64,000 nucleotides of DNA from Bdellovibrionales bacterium (GTDB lineage Bacteria > Bdellovibrionota > Bdellovibrionia > Bdellovibrionales > UBA1609). The notes beneath the pieces were generated by a model. That model did not search any database, had not been told where the DNA came from, and worked only from the letters and a program-made list of their open reading frames with translations. The stretch is from positions 1 through 64,000 of the forward strand of contig JALZUR010000037.1 in the NCBI GenBank assembly GCA_023301025.1, given 5' to 3'. This document shows positions 17,570 to 26,627 of the stretch, one piece after another. A program made the translations under genes and the position numbers. Every line of letters starts with the position of its first letter. The first letter of the stretch is position 1.

Positions 17570-18349
17570 ATGTATTTCTTAAAATTTAAATTCTTAGCTG
17601 TTTTTTATATTTCTGTACTCATTTTATTCTTAGTTTTGACACCTAAAAAAGCTATGGCTTTGAATTTTGTAACAAAAGGTGAGTTGAGTAGTACACAATC
17701 AGTGCTTTTTATTCATGGGACTCCAGGCAACGCAAAAGTTTATAAGAAATACTACGAAGACAAAGATTTTTTGAAACGATTTTTCATGGTTTCAGTTGAT
17801 AGACTGGGTTTTGGTAAGAGTTCAAAACAAGCAGAGGTTTCTTTAGATGTACAGGTGGACTCCATTTTAAAGCTTTTGAGAGGCACGTGGCCAAGTAAAA
17901 AGTTTTCTTGCATAGGGCACTCCTATGGTGTGCCTATTTGTTTGATGCTTTTTTTAAAAGACCCAAATCGTTTTACAAAAGGCGTTCTATTAGCAGGGGT
18001 TTCTAATCCGAATCGTAAGCTTTTAAGGTGGTACAACTTTATGGCTGATAGATTTTTGGTTAAAATATTCCTAAGTAAAGGTTTTAAGAACAGCAATAAA
18101 GAGATGAAGTCTTTACGACCTCAACTAAAAAATCTTGAAAGTCATCTTCGAGAAATAGATAAAGAAATTCTTATACTTCATGGTAAAAAAGATGGGATTG
18201 TGCCGTTTACCGATTCAGAGTTTTTGGTTAAAAATTTGATTCAATCAAAAGTTAAGGTCTTTTTACCTGAAAAAATGGGACATCTTTTCATTTGGAAAAA
18301 GAGTGATTTTGTCAAAACTAAGGTTTTAGAGTTTTTAAATGCTCTCTGA
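17570..18349 (+). CDS. Alpha/beta-hydrolase
   Basis: A 259-residue alpha/beta-hydrolase fold protein with a hydrophobic N-terminal segment (about 5-28) that may be a signal peptide or anchor. The oxyanion region is LFIHGTPGN, the nucleophile is in GHSYG (Ser ~121), the acid is in HGKKDGIVP and the His in MGHLF. Substrate cannot be told from sequence. There is no Shine-Dalgarno before the ATG; a TAATAT-like -10 lies about 10 bases upstream, so the mRNA leader may be very short. Confidence 0.85.
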   Translation: MYFLKFKFLAVFYISVLILFLVLTPKKAMALNFVTKGELSSTQSVLFIHGTPGNAKVYKKYYEDKDFLKRFFMVSVDRLGFGKSSKQAEVSLDVQVDSILKLLRGTWPSKKFSCIGHSYGVPICLMLFLKDPNRFTKGVLLAGVSNPNRKLLRWYNFMADRFLVKIFLSKGFKNSNKEMKSLRPQLKNLESHLREIDKEILILHGKKDGIVPFTDSEFLVKNLIQSKVKVFLPEKMGHLFIWKKSDFVKTKVLEFLNAL

Positions 18350-18416
18350 ACAGTAAGATTTGAACGTAAATTCTATGCAGATTTAACCCAAAACTTGAAA
18401 AAGAATCAGCCTATTA

Positions 18417-18454
18417 ATGTAAAAAATATAATTACATGCTCTAGAATAATGTAA
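18417..18454. promoter_or_regulatory. Three ATGTAA half-sites upstream of the TonB-dependent receptor
   Basis: ATGTAA at 18417-18422, its reverse complement TTACAT at 18432-18437, and ATGTAA again at 18449-18454 form two overlapping inverted pairs. A TTGATC/TAACTT promoter-like pair with 17-base spacing follows. The site could bind a dimeric regulator of the receptor gene. It does not match the Fur consensus. The 247-base gap otherwise shows nothing I can name. Confidence 0.4.
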
Positions 18455-18602
18455 TCTTGATCAAATTATGAACTTTAAGTAACTTTCCTCTGATATGGTC
18501 TTTTTTTGGCTATGTTAATTGCTCTTGATTTAATTCATCTTAAGAATCAGCAGCTTAATTAACACCATAAAAGCTTATGCAAATCTTAAGGAGTTCATGA
18601 CA

Positions 18603-21467
18603 ATGATAAGTCGTTTATTAGTTACTTTAGTTTTTATTTTAGCCTTAGCCCCTTCAGCTTTTTCTCAAGACTCTTCTGACCCAAATGGAAGTAAAAAAGA
18701 GACTGAAGAAAAATTAGTAAACAAAACAACGGAAGATGCTAATAAAGCTACTGAAGATGCTGTTAAAGACACTTCAAATGAGGTTTCTACAGAAGAAGTA
18801 AAAGAAAATGTAAAAGAAGAAGTAAATGAAGAAGTAAAACCTGAAAGCTCTCAAAAATTTGAACGTGTTCAGGTTACGGGTTCATTAATCAGACGTGCTG
18901 ATTTTGAAGGTCCTTCACCTATTCAAATCATTGACCGTAAATCTTTAGATGAGTCAGCTTTTAACTCTGTTGGGGATTACTTAAGAGAATTACCAGTATC
19001 CAACACAGGGTCTACGAGAGAATCTTCTGGCCGTGTGGGTGCAGATGCCTCATCTATAGACTTGCGTGGACTTGGAGCTTCAAACACTTTGGTTTTGATG
19101 AATAATATGAGGCTTCCATCTGATCCGACTACAGGCTTTTTTGATATAGGTTTGATCCCTGAAATTGCCATTGAAACAACAACAATTTTAAAAGATGGTG
19201 CCTCAGCCACTTATGGGTCTGATGCGGTTGGTGGGGTTGTAAACCTAACAACCAGAAAAAACTTTACCGGTATTGAGGCTAATATCAGGCAGGGTATCGC
19301 TGAAGAAAAAGGCGGGAATAAAACTGATGTCGGTGTTATTGGTGGTTTTGAATTTGGTGGTTTTGGTCCTGTCAAAAGAGGCTCTGTTACAGCAGCTGCT
19401 CAGTACCGTTTCAATCAAAGAATTTATGATAGAGATCGTATTTGGTCTAGACCCTCACCTGTTGATAGTCCAAAAAACATCGGTTGGAGTGCAGTTGGTG
19501 ATGTTGCCACTTATATTCCTTACGATTTTAATAATCCTGAAGAGTTTAGCTCTGACAGAAACTACATAGAAAGTCAGTGTGATGCTGCCGGATATAAAGT
19601 TTTTGGTGATGGTGGTGGTAAAGGTTTTTGTGGCTTCCCATTTGCCTTTCAATCAGATCAGGTGCCTGAGATTCAACAGCTGAGTGCGTATTTAAATACA
19701 GAGTTTGAGTTCAGCTCAAGAAGCGTTTTGGATATAACGGCTGTGGCTACAAAAAGACTTGCTGAGTGGACTTTTGCGCCATCTCCTGGACAGCCTTCAA
19801 ATGGTTTTACAATTCCATCTGCAGTGGCGGACACTTTAAATGCTGGGAGTCCGCTTCCAGGAATTACTGCTGGGCAAGATGTTGGTTTCTTTTACAGAAC
19901 CACTGAATTTGGACCTAGAGTAAGTGAAATTGAAACCTCTGCTGTCACTGTAGTATCTGCTTTTAAGCATGAGTTTAACGAGACTGCTCAGTGGAACACA
20001 ACGGCTTCTTTTACCTACACCGACAGAAAAGATGATGGTGTTTCAGGTTATGCACTTGCAACCCCTTTTATTGAGGCTGTTAGATCAGGTGCATACAACC
20101 CTTTTGATCCTAATAGAGATGTAAGTGGCTTATTAAGTGATGTTCAGCATCAGACATTTCAGTACAGCAAAAGCAATATGATTATGTTAGACACCAACGT
20201 TAATGGTGAGCTTTTTTCATTTCTAGATAAAGGACTTTTTTCAGGTGCTATTGGAGCACAGTATTTTGGTGAGTCTTTTGACGATAGAGCTGATGCTGAA
20301 AGTATTCCGAGTCTTAAGCCTGATGGCACAATTAGAAGTGATGTTTTTGGTTCTGCTGCAACATCGGGTGAAGGATCAAGAGATGTGGGTGCAGCTTACG
20401 GAGAACTTGCAATCACATATGGAACACTTGCTGAACTTCAGCTGGCTGCAAGATATGATAACTACAGTGATTTTGGTAACTCTTTGATTCCTAAGGTGGG
20501 TTTAAAAGTAAGACCTTTTAGTTGGTTGATGTTTAGAGGTTCATTTAGTCAGGCCTTTAAAGCACCACTTCTAACGTCTCTTTATCAAGATGCCTCTGAG
20601 GGCAACCCTACATATATTGATTATGTCGCTTGTGACAATGCTGGTGGAACACCAAATGATGAGAATTTTGATGAATGTCTTCCAAGACAAAGACGAAACG
20701 TAAATGTTGGTAACGAAAACCTTAAGCAAGAAGAGTCTGATATTTTTGGTTTAGGTATTATTGTTGAGCCTATTAAAAGATTAGCTATATCTGTTGACTA
20801 TTGGAAGGTCAGTCAGTCAAACGTTGTTGGTGGAGGAACTGGTTTAGTTCTTCAAGAGATGACTCGTGCAGAACTTGAGCAAGGTACTGATCCAAACGAC
20901 ACTCCAGGTGTTCAGATCAACAGATCAGCAAATGGAAACAATGAGATAAACTTTACTCAAGTAGGGGCCTTAAACCTTGGTAAAAATATTGCTGAGGGCT
21001 TAGACTTTGAAGTTTCCTATTCGTTAGATACAAAAATTGGATCCTTTAGTTTAAATAACACCTACTCAAGAACTTTTAGAAGAGAAGTTGAAGCTTTTCC
21101 TGGTGTGGGTGTTAGAGACTTTTCTGATGCCATTGGAAGTCCACTGTGGAGAAATAGAATGTTATTAAGTTATGCACCTGTTAGAGGGCATTCTTTTTCA
21201 TTTGTAGTTAATTCTACAGCCTCTCAGAATAAGAGTTTAGACAACCCTGCATCCGGTAGAATTCCTGACTTTCATAGGTTTGATTTAAGCTATACAGGTA
21301 ATGTTAAATTTCTTAGTCAAAATGGTTCTGTTACACTAGGTGTTCAAAACCTTTTAGATGAAGTGCCTCCATTTGATGATGTTACTGGTGGCCCAAATCC
21401 TTTCAACAACAGTCTTTACTCACCACTTAATAGAAACTTTTATGTCAACTACAGACATGCATTTTAA
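18603..21467 (+). CDS. TonB-dependent outer-membrane receptor
   Basis: A 954-residue outer-membrane transporter powered by TonB. After a signal peptide (cleavage near SAFSQ) comes a strongly charged Lys/Glu/Thr-rich linker (about 30-85), then a plug domain (about 90-210) with ERVQVTGSLIRRADFEGPSP and RGLGASNTLVLMNN, and a 22-strand-type barrel ending in an aromatic residue (NVNYRHAF-like C-terminal Phe). The ligand is unknown; family members import siderophores, cobalamin, sugars or other compounds. The ATG at 18603 is nine bases from the AAGGAG site; an ATG at 18597 is only three bases from it. The TonB2-type energising genes follow, supporting one functional unit. Confidence 0.93.
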   Translation: MISRLLVTLVFILALAPSAFSQDSSDPNGSKKETEEKLVNKTTEDANKATEDAVKDTSNEVSTEEVKENVKEEVNEEVKPESSQKFERVQVTGSLIRRADFEGPSPIQIIDRKSLDESAFNSVGDYLRELPVSNTGSTRESSGRVGADASSIDLRGLGASNTLVLMNNMRLPSDPTTGFFDIGLIPEIAIETTTILKDGASATYGSDAVGGVVNLTTRKNFTGIEANIRQGIAEEKGGNKTDVGVIGGFEFGGFGPVKRGSVTAAAQYRFNQRIYDRDRIWSRPSPVDSPKNIGWSAVGDVATYIPYDFNNPEEFSSDRNYIESQCDAAGYKVFGDGGGKGFCGFPFAFQSDQVPEIQQLSAYLNTEFEFSSRSVLDITAVATKRLAEWTFAPSPGQPSNGFTIPSAVADTLNAGSPLPGITAGQDVGFFYRTTEFGPRVSEIETSAVTVVSAFKHEFNETAQWNTTASFTYTDRKDDGVSGYALATPFIEAVRSGAYNPFDPNRDVSGLLSDVQHQTFQYSKSNMIMLDTNVNGELFSFLDKGLFSGAIGAQYFGESFDDRADAESIPSLKPDGTIRSDVFGSAATSGEGSRDVGAAYGELAITYGTLAELQLAARYDNYSDFGNSLIPKVGLKVRPFSWLMFRGSFSQAFKAPLLTSLYQDASEGNPTYIDYVACDNAGGTPNDENFDECLPRQRRNVNVGNENLKQEESDIFGLGIIVEPIKRLAISVDYWKVSQSNVVGGGTGLVLQEMTRAELEQGTDPNDTPGVQINRSANGNNEINFTQVGALNLGKNIAEGLDFEVSYSLDTKIGSFSLNNTYSRTFRREVEAFPGVGVRDFSDAIGSPLWRNRMLLSYAPVRGHSFSFVVNSTASQNKSLDNPASGRIPDFHRFDLSYTGNVKFLSQNGSVTLGVQNLLDEVPPFDDVTGGPNPFNNSLYSPLNRNFYVNYRHAF

Positions 21468-21491
21468 GTTTAATTTATAAGTGATTGCTGG

Positions 21492-21543
21492 AGGACGCAC
21501 TATGTCTTTATTTCTTAGAGATGGTAAGACTAATATGCGTCCT
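21492..21543 (+). ncRNA. Structured RNA element between receptor and TonB operon
   Basis: AGGACGCA (21492-21499) pairs exactly with TGCGTCCT (21536-21543), and inside it GTCTT (21504-21508) pairs with AAGAC (21526-21530). This gives a two-part stem with an internal loop and a 17-base apical loop. It encloses almost all of the short ORF at 21502-21546. It may work as an attenuator, a processing site or an expression control between receptor and TonB genes; no known family is recognised. Confidence 0.5.
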
Positions 21544-21546
21544 TAA
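21502..21546 (+). CDS. Fourteen-residue leader-like peptide
   Basis: A very short ORF, MSLFLRDGKTNMRP then TAA, preceded by an excellent ribosome-binding site (GGAGG, seven-base spacing), better than that of most genes nearby. It is enclosed by the hairpin described above, whose 3' arm includes its last codons. It lies 34 bases after the receptor and 18 bases before the DUF3450 gene. It could be a leader peptide that couples translation to expression of the TonB operon, or a true microprotein. It was found by direct reading and has no known homologue to me. Confidence 0.5.
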   Translation: MSLFLRDGKTNMRP

Positions 21547-21564
21547 AGCTGATCAAGGAGTTGA

Positions 21565-22404
21565 ATGTACATGGGTTTTAACATGTTATCGGGAGTCACT
21601 TTAGGGCTCCTTTTTTTATTTACGAGCGTTTCTTTTGGTCAATCTCAAGCTAGTAAGTCTCCAAAAGCTAAGCTTAAGACGGCAGTTGGAATTCAAGCAG
21701 ATTCTGATACCCAAGGCCGAAAGTCACAAGAAAAGGTAAACACTTTAGCAGATCAGACAGATTCTGATCTTAGAGAGTACAAGTCTGTTCTTAAACAGAT
21801 TGAGAGTATGAAGATTTACAATCAACAGATGCGTGATTTGATTGCTTCGCAAGTGACAGAGATGTCTACAATAAAAGATAAGATGAAGAATGTCTCTAAT
21901 TTAAAAAAAGACATACTTCCACTTGTTGCAAGCATGCTTAAGAATTTAAAAACTTTTATATCTTTAGATACTCCGTTCTTAAAAGTAGAGCGCCAAAAAA
22001 GAGTTAATGATTTAGAGTCTTTAATGTCTAGAGCTGATGTTTCTACCTCTGAAAAATTTAGACGAGTGCTTGAGGCCTACCAAATTGAAAATGAGTATGG
22101 AAGAACTATTGAATCTTACAATGGCAGTGTGTCTTTAGATGGTGGTGAGGACTTAGCCGTCGAGTTTTTAAGATCGGGTAGGCTTTCACTTATGTATGTA
22201 AGTCTTGATGGTAAAACATTTGGGCGTTGGGATCAGGCCTCTAAAAAGTTTGTTCCGCTTGAAGGCAAGTATAAATCATCTTTAAAACAAGGGCTAAGAG
22301 TTGCTAAAAAACAGCAAGCTCCTTCATTGTTAAAAATACCTGTCACCAAATCTGCTTCAGCAAAAAGTACTACTTCAAACTCAAAAGTAAAAGGTGAGGG
22401 TTAA
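21565..22404 (+). CDS. DUF3450 periplasmic protein of the TonB2-type system
   Basis: A 279-residue exported protein: a signal peptide (about 1-28), then a helical, coiled-coil-prone region (about 60-160; EYKSVLKQIESMKIYNQQ), and a C-terminal part with GEDLAVEFLRSGRLSLMYVSLDGKTFGRWDQ-like sequence typical of DUF3450. In Vibrio, a DUF3450 gene precedes ttpC-exbB2-exbD2-tonB2, and the same order is seen here. Its role is not settled, but it probably works in the periplasm with TtpC. Starts at 21565 or 21571 are both possible from one AAGGAG site. It is two bases from ttpC. Confidence 0.85.
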   Translation: MYMGFNMLSGVTLGLLFLFTSVSFGQSQASKSPKAKLKTAVGIQADSDTQGRKSQEKVNTLADQTDSDLREYKSVLKQIESMKIYNQQMRDLIASQVTEMSTIKDKMKNVSNLKKDILPLVASMLKNLKTFISLDTPFLKVERQKRVNDLESLMSRADVSTSEKFRRVLEAYQIENEYGRTIESYNGSVSLDGGEDLAVEFLRSGRLSLMYVSLDGKTFGRWDQASKKFVPLEGKYKSSLKQGLRVAKKQQAPSLLKIPVTKSASAKSTTSNSKVKGEG

Positions 22405-22406
22405 TT

Positions 22407-23762
22407 ATGAAAAGTTCTACGACTTACAAATTAATGATAAATATTTTTTCACTTATATTTTTATTTTTATTTTCAAATCCTGCTGGTGCTGCAGAAAATC
22501 TAGATGAGCTTTTAAAAGATGTTAAAAATAGAGCTATGCAAGAGGGACAAGTTTGGAAACAAAGAGAGTCTGAGTTTCGTTCAAAAAGAGACAAACAGGC
22601 TGGTCTTTTAAGAACAGCAAAAAATGAGCTTGCGGCTTTAGAAGCCGAAGGCAAAAAACTTGCAGCTTCTTTTGATGCCAATGAAAAAAAATTAGCAGTA
22701 CTAGAAGAAGAGCTTAATATTGCTGTTGGAACTTTGGGTGAGGTTTTTGGTGTTGTAAGACAGGTGTCAGGTGATTTTAAAGGTATTGTTGAGACATCAG
22801 TTGTATCTACTCAGTATCCTGGGCGAGCAAAATTTCTAGAATCTTTAACTGATAAAAAATCAATACCTTCTTCAGAGGAGTTGGAGAGATTTTGGTATGA
22901 GTTACAGTTAGAAATGACTGAATCTGGAAAGGTTGTGACTTATAAAACAGACGTTGTGGGCCCTGATGGAAAGACTAAAGAGATGGATGTTTTAAGGCTC
23001 GGCTCTTTTAACATCGCAACTAACGGCGACTTTTTAAATTACACTCCAGAAACAGAGACTTTATCTTATCTTTCAAGACAGCCCTCTGTTAAAGGCAAGC
23101 TTTCAAAAATTCAAGGAGCTGATGCTTTAACAACTCTTCCTATTGCAATTGATCCTACAAGAGGTGCTCTTCTTAATATGCTTATTGATGCCCCAACTCT
23201 TTGGGAGCGTTTTACATATGGTGGTATTGTTGGTTACGCCATTGTTATTGTTCTACTTTTTGGCATTGCTTTGTCAATTGAGCGCTTTTTATTTTTAACA
23301 AAAGAAGAGACTAAAATTAAAGAGCAAATGTCTTCAAAGACAGGTGATACAAACAATGCCTTGGGCAGAATTTGGCAAGCCTTTTCAGATTTGAAAGGTA
23401 TGAGTAAAGACAGCGTAGAGTTAAAACTCGATGAGGTTTTAATTAAAAACTCTGCACCATTTGAAAAAAGACTTGGACTAATAAAGCTGTTTGCAGCGAT
23501 TGCACCTTTGATGGGGCTACTTGGAACTGTCACTGGTATGATCATGACCTTTCAATCTATTACACTTTTTGGAACAGGCAATCCTGCAATTATGGCTGGT
23601 GGTATTTCACAAGCTTTAGTTACAACAGTATTGGGTTTGGTTTGTGCCATACCGCTTTTACTTTTACATAACTTTTTAAATGATAAAGCTCAGGGAATTT
23701 TAACCATTTTGGAAGAGCAAAGTCTTGGAATGCTTTCTGAGAACTTAACAAGAAACAGTTAA
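22407..23762 (+). CDS. ttpC: TtpC-like MotA/TolQ/ExbB protein with periplasmic coiled coil
   Basis: A 451-residue ExbB-family protein with an N-terminal signal peptide and a long periplasmic region, unlike ordinary ExbB (about 240 residues). Residues about 30-115 are coiled coil (KNELAALEAEGKKLAASF); residues about 260-290 begin the membrane part, with the TolQ/ExbB core GLLGTVTGMIMTFQSITLFG and GISQALVTTVLGLVCAIPLLL near the C-terminus. In the Vibrio TonB2 system, TtpC is needed for TonB2-dependent transport. It is one base from exbB. Confidence 0.9.
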   Translation: MKSSTTYKLMINIFSLIFLFLFSNPAGAAENLDELLKDVKNRAMQEGQVWKQRESEFRSKRDKQAGLLRTAKNELAALEAEGKKLAASFDANEKKLAVLEEELNIAVGTLGEVFGVVRQVSGDFKGIVETSVVSTQYPGRAKFLESLTDKKSIPSSEELERFWYELQLEMTESGKVVTYKTDVVGPDGKTKEMDVLRLGSFNIATNGDFLNYTPETETLSYLSRQPSVKGKLSKIQGADALTTLPIAIDPTRGALLNMLIDAPTLWERFTYGGIVGYAIVIVLLFGIALSIERFLFLTKEETKIKEQMSSKTGDTNNALGRIWQAFSDLKGMSKDSVELKLDEVLIKNSAPFEKRLGLIKLFAAIAPLMGLLGTVTGMIMTFQSITLFGTGNPAIMAGGISQALVTTVLGLVCAIPLLLLHNFLNDKAQGILTILEEQSLGMLSENLTRNS

Positions 23763-23763
23763 G

Positions 23764-24288
23764 ATGTTTGATTTTTTAGACCCTTTTTTTAACCTAATAG
23801 AGTCAGGCGGGGATGTTCTGCTTATTCTGTTTTTTGTTGGGGCTCTTTTAATTGAAAGAGTTTTGGGTCGAGTTATTTTTTACAATCGTTCTTTTGAAAA
23901 AATTATGAATGAAAGTCTCAAAAATTTTTCTAAAGCCCAGGAGACTGGACATGAAAAATCAAAGTTTGATGCTTACATTAGACAGATGGAAGTCTCGAAA
24001 CTAAGACAAAAACTGTCTAATCAGCTTTCAAACATTCAAACGCTTGTTTTTCTTTTTCCTTTGCTAGGGCTTTTAGGAACTGTAACTGGTATGATTGCAG
24101 TTTTTGATGTTATGGCGAATAAAGGTCTTGGAAACCCACGTCTTATGGCTTCTGGTGTTTCTCAAGCGACCTTACCGACAATGGTTGGTATGGTTATGGC
24201 TTTAGTAGGTTTATTTTCTATGAATTATTTAAATCATAAAAGAAAAAAACTAGAGCTTGTTTTAAACGAAAATTTTAGTGTGGAGTAG
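23764..24288 (+). CDS. exbB: ExbB proton-channel subunit
   Basis: A 174-residue MotA/TolQ/ExbB protein, short like ExbB2 of TonB2 systems. It has three membrane segments: an N-terminal one (about 15-32), then GLLGTVTGMIAVFDVMANKG and the ASGVSQATLPTMVGMVMALVGLF block. It forms the pentameric proton channel around ExbD in the inner membrane and energises TonB. It follows ttpC closely. Confidence 0.92.
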   Translation: MFDFLDPFFNLIESGGDVLLILFFVGALLIERVLGRVIFYNRSFEKIMNESLKNFSKAQETGHEKSKFDAYIRQMEVSKLRQKLSNQLSNIQTLVFLFPLLGLLGTVTGMIAVFDVMANKGLGNPRLMASGVSQATLPTMVGMVMALVGLFSMNYLNHKRKKLELVLNENFSVE

Positions 24289-24296
24289 TTTTTATT

Positions 24297-24707
24297 ATGA
24301 GTCGAAGAAGAAGAAATAAAGGTCAAGAAGAAACAGGTGTTGATTTAACCCCTATGCTAGATGTGACCTTTATTATGTTAATATTTTTTATAGTAACAAC
24401 CTCTTTTGTAAAAGAGGCGGGCTTAGAAGTCTCACGTCCATCTGCAAAAAGTGCAAAGAAAAAAGAGAATGCTTCAATCTTTGTTGCCATAGGTGGAAAT
24501 GATGAAATTTGGGTTGATAAAAGGCAAGTGGATCTGAGGTCTGTCAGGGCTAATATTGAGCGCCTTCATGCAGAAAGCCCAGAAGGTGCTGTGATTATAC
24601 AAGCTGACCAAGGTTCAAAAACAGGTGTTCTTGTTAAAGTTATGGACCAAATTAAGTTGGCCGGTGTTGAAGACATATCTATTGCCGCAAAGGAAGTTGC
24701 AAACTGA
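24297..24707 (+). CDS. exbD: ExbD proton-channel subunit
   Basis: A 136-residue single-pass protein: a basic cytoplasmic N-terminus (RRRRNK), then VDLTPMLDVTFIMLIFFIV with the conserved proton-carrying Asp22, and a periplasmic domain. ExbD/TolR proteins plug the ExbB pentamer and couple proton flow to TonB. The gene ends one base before tonB begins. Confidence 0.94.
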   Translation: MSRRRRNKGQEETGVDLTPMLDVTFIMLIFFIVTTSFVKEAGLEVSRPSAKSAKKKENASIFVAIGGNDEIWVDKRQVDLRSVRANIERLHAESPEGAVIIQADQGSKTGVLVKVMDQIKLAGVEDISIAAKEVAN

Positions 24708-24708
24708 T

Positions 24709-25344
24709 ATGTGGCTTACTAGAGTTTTATCCATTTTATTAGGTTTTTTCTCAGTAGCTCTTCTTTTTTTAGGAATTGGCTATGTTGTTAAAGCCCCAAC
24801 TCCTAGTTTAGATGACAAGGACCGAATGGATCTTTCATTTCTGAGAACAATCAGACCGAGTGATTTAAACGAAAGAGAGAGAAAAAAACCAAAAACCCCT
24901 CCTAAAGTTCAAAAACAACCTAATGTTCCAAAGCCAAAAGTTGCAAAAATTCAAAAATCTAATCCTTCTAAAATGAATATGAAATCTTTGCCCTTAGACT
25001 TATCTTTGGACTTAGGAAGTGGACCTTATGTGGGAGGTGTAGGCTCTGGCGCAACTGGTATGTCTGATACTGATCTTGTGCCTATTGTTAAAGTACAACC
25101 GCAATACCCAAGAGATGCAGCAATGAGAGGGCTTGAAGGTTTTGTTCAGCTTACAGTTGATATTCAAGTTGATGGTAGTGTTGCCAATCCAAAAATAGTT
25201 AACTCAAACCCAAGGCGTGTATTTGATCGAGCAGCTCTAACGGCAGCACGTAAGTACAAATACAAACCACCTGTAATCAATGGTAAGCCCCAGCTCGTGA
25301 AAGCCCATGGAATACAAATTGATTTTTCTTTGGATGGTAAATAG
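24709..25344 (+). CDS. tonB: TonB energy-transducing protein
   Basis: A 211-residue TonB. It has an N-terminal anchor (about 7-25), a Pro/Lys-rich spacer (about 50-85; KKPKTPPKVQKQPNVPKPK) that spans the periplasm, and a C-terminal domain with YPRDAAMRGLEGFVQLTVDI and FDRAALTAARKYKYKPP, which docks to receptor TonB boxes. I chose the ATG at 24709, one base after the exbD stop; the longer open frame starting inside exbD would add residues with no TonB features. It presumably serves the receptor upstream and others in the genome. Confidence 0.93.
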   Translation: MWLTRVLSILLGFFSVALLFLGIGYVVKAPTPSLDDKDRMDLSFLRTIRPSDLNERERKKPKTPPKVQKQPNVPKPKVAKIQKSNPSKMNMKSLPLDLSLDLGSGPYVGGVGSGATGMSDTDLVPIVKVQPQYPRDAAMRGLEGFVQLTVDIQVDGSVANPKIVNSNPRRVFDRAALTAARKYKYKPPVINGKPQLVKAHGIQIDFSLDGK

Positions 25345-25346
25345 TT

Positions 25347-26582
25347 ATGAAGTATTTTTTAGTTTTAGCAGTATTTATTCTTTCAGCTTATTCACAAGCT
25401 TTTGATTTTAATCAAGATGCTTCAAAGTATAAAAAAAAGTTAAACAGAAAGGGACAAGTCTCATTAACCGAACAGACTTTTAAACTTCTAGAAAGAGCTC
25501 AGGAAGATTTAAATCAGGGGGCTGATGCAAGAGCTTTTAAACTTTTTAATAGCCTTTTAAAAAGAACAAAAAATTCACCAAAAGAGCATGCACAGATTTT
25601 GCAAAACTTAGGATATGCTTTTGCACAAAAAGACAGAAATGATGAAGCACTACAGAAGTTTAATGAAGTTCTAGACTATGATGTTCTTCCACAAACGCCA
25701 ACACTGATGAGCATGTATATTTTAGGGCAAATTTATGCTTTAAAAGCGAATCACAAAAAAGCAGTTGAAGTTTTAAGTTTTTGGTTAAAAATTGCACCAA
25801 AGCCAAGTGGTTCAGCTTATGCTATGCTTGCGGGTAGTTTGTTTGAGCTCGATAGAAAAAAAGAAGCTTTAGTAAACATACAAAAGGCTATTGATTTAAC
25901 GAGTAAACCAAAAGAGTCTTGGCTTTCAATGGCTGTAAGTTTGTACTTTGCAAATAACAAGTATGCAGAAGCTGCAAAAGTTTTAGAAGTGCTTGTCGCT
26001 CAAAATCCCAAAAAAGAAGCGTACTGGAGACAGTGGGCAGCTAGCTATTTAAATGCTGATGATGAAAAAAGCGCACTTGTTGCAATGGAGCTTGGTGAGA
26101 TTCAAGGTACAGTTACTAAAGACACTGATATCAAAAACTCAGTTAGTCTTATGATGACAACCGATCTTCCTTATAAAGCTGCTATGTGGATGCAAAATAA
26201 AATGTCTAAGAAAGAATCTAGCAGTTTATCAAATCAAAAACTTTTAGCTTCAGCCTTTATGAGTTCAAGAGAAAATCTAAAGGCTTTAAATATACTAAGA
26301 AGCATTCATAAAGAACAACCTGAAATTAAAAGCTCATTGCAGCTTGGCCAGATCTTACTAGAAGAAGAAAAATGGCAGGAGTCTTTAAAGGTTCTTAATA
26401 AGACTAAAGGCCTAAAGCCGAATAAAAAACAAAAAGAAGAGATTCTTATCAGTGAGGGTATTGCCCACTATAATTTAGGGGACTTAGATAAATCAAGACA
26501 GTCCTTTGTCGCAGTTGCAGACACTTCTGAGACTGCTAGAACGTGGTTATCCTTTATTCAAAAACAAGACGTTAAGGACTAA
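25347..26582 (+). CDS. TPR-repeat protein at the end of the TonB operon
   Basis: A 411-residue protein with a signal peptide (about 1-19, ending near AFDFN) and several tetratricopeptide repeats over most of its length, for example YAFAQKDRNDEALQKFNEVL, LAGSLFELDRKKEALVNIQK and AHYNLGDLDKSRQSF. A TPR gene also closes the Vibrio TonB2 operon and is thought to assist the complex. It begins two bases after tonB. It is probably periplasmic. Confidence 0.85.
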   Translation: MKYFLVLAVFILSAYSQAFDFNQDASKYKKKLNRKGQVSLTEQTFKLLERAQEDLNQGADARAFKLFNSLLKRTKNSPKEHAQILQNLGYAFAQKDRNDEALQKFNEVLDYDVLPQTPTLMSMYILGQIYALKANHKKAVEVLSFWLKIAPKPSGSAYAMLAGSLFELDRKKEALVNIQKAIDLTSKPKESWLSMAVSLYFANNKYAEAAKVLEVLVAQNPKKEAYWRQWAASYLNADDEKSALVAMELGEIQGTVTKDTDIKNSVSLMMTTDLPYKAAMWMQNKMSKKESSSLSNQKLLASAFMSSRENLKALNILRSIHKEQPEIKSSLQLGQILLEEEKWQESLKVLNKTKGLKPNKKQKEEILISEGIAHYNLGDLDKSRQSFVAVADTSETARTWLSFIQKQDVKD

Positions 26583-26627
26583 GCCAAAAGTCCTGATCTC
26601 ATAATGAAGCACTAGTCCAAATTTTTC

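Noticed and set aside
18350-18596. Fur box upstream of the receptor
   Set aside because: No stretch approaches the GATAATGATAATCATTATC pattern; the ATGTAA sites are a different arrangement.
24625-24708. Longer TonB start inside exbD
   Set aside because: The extra residues are an out-of-frame reading of exbD; ATG 24709 directly follows the exbD stop and gives the usual short cytoplasmic tail plus anchor.
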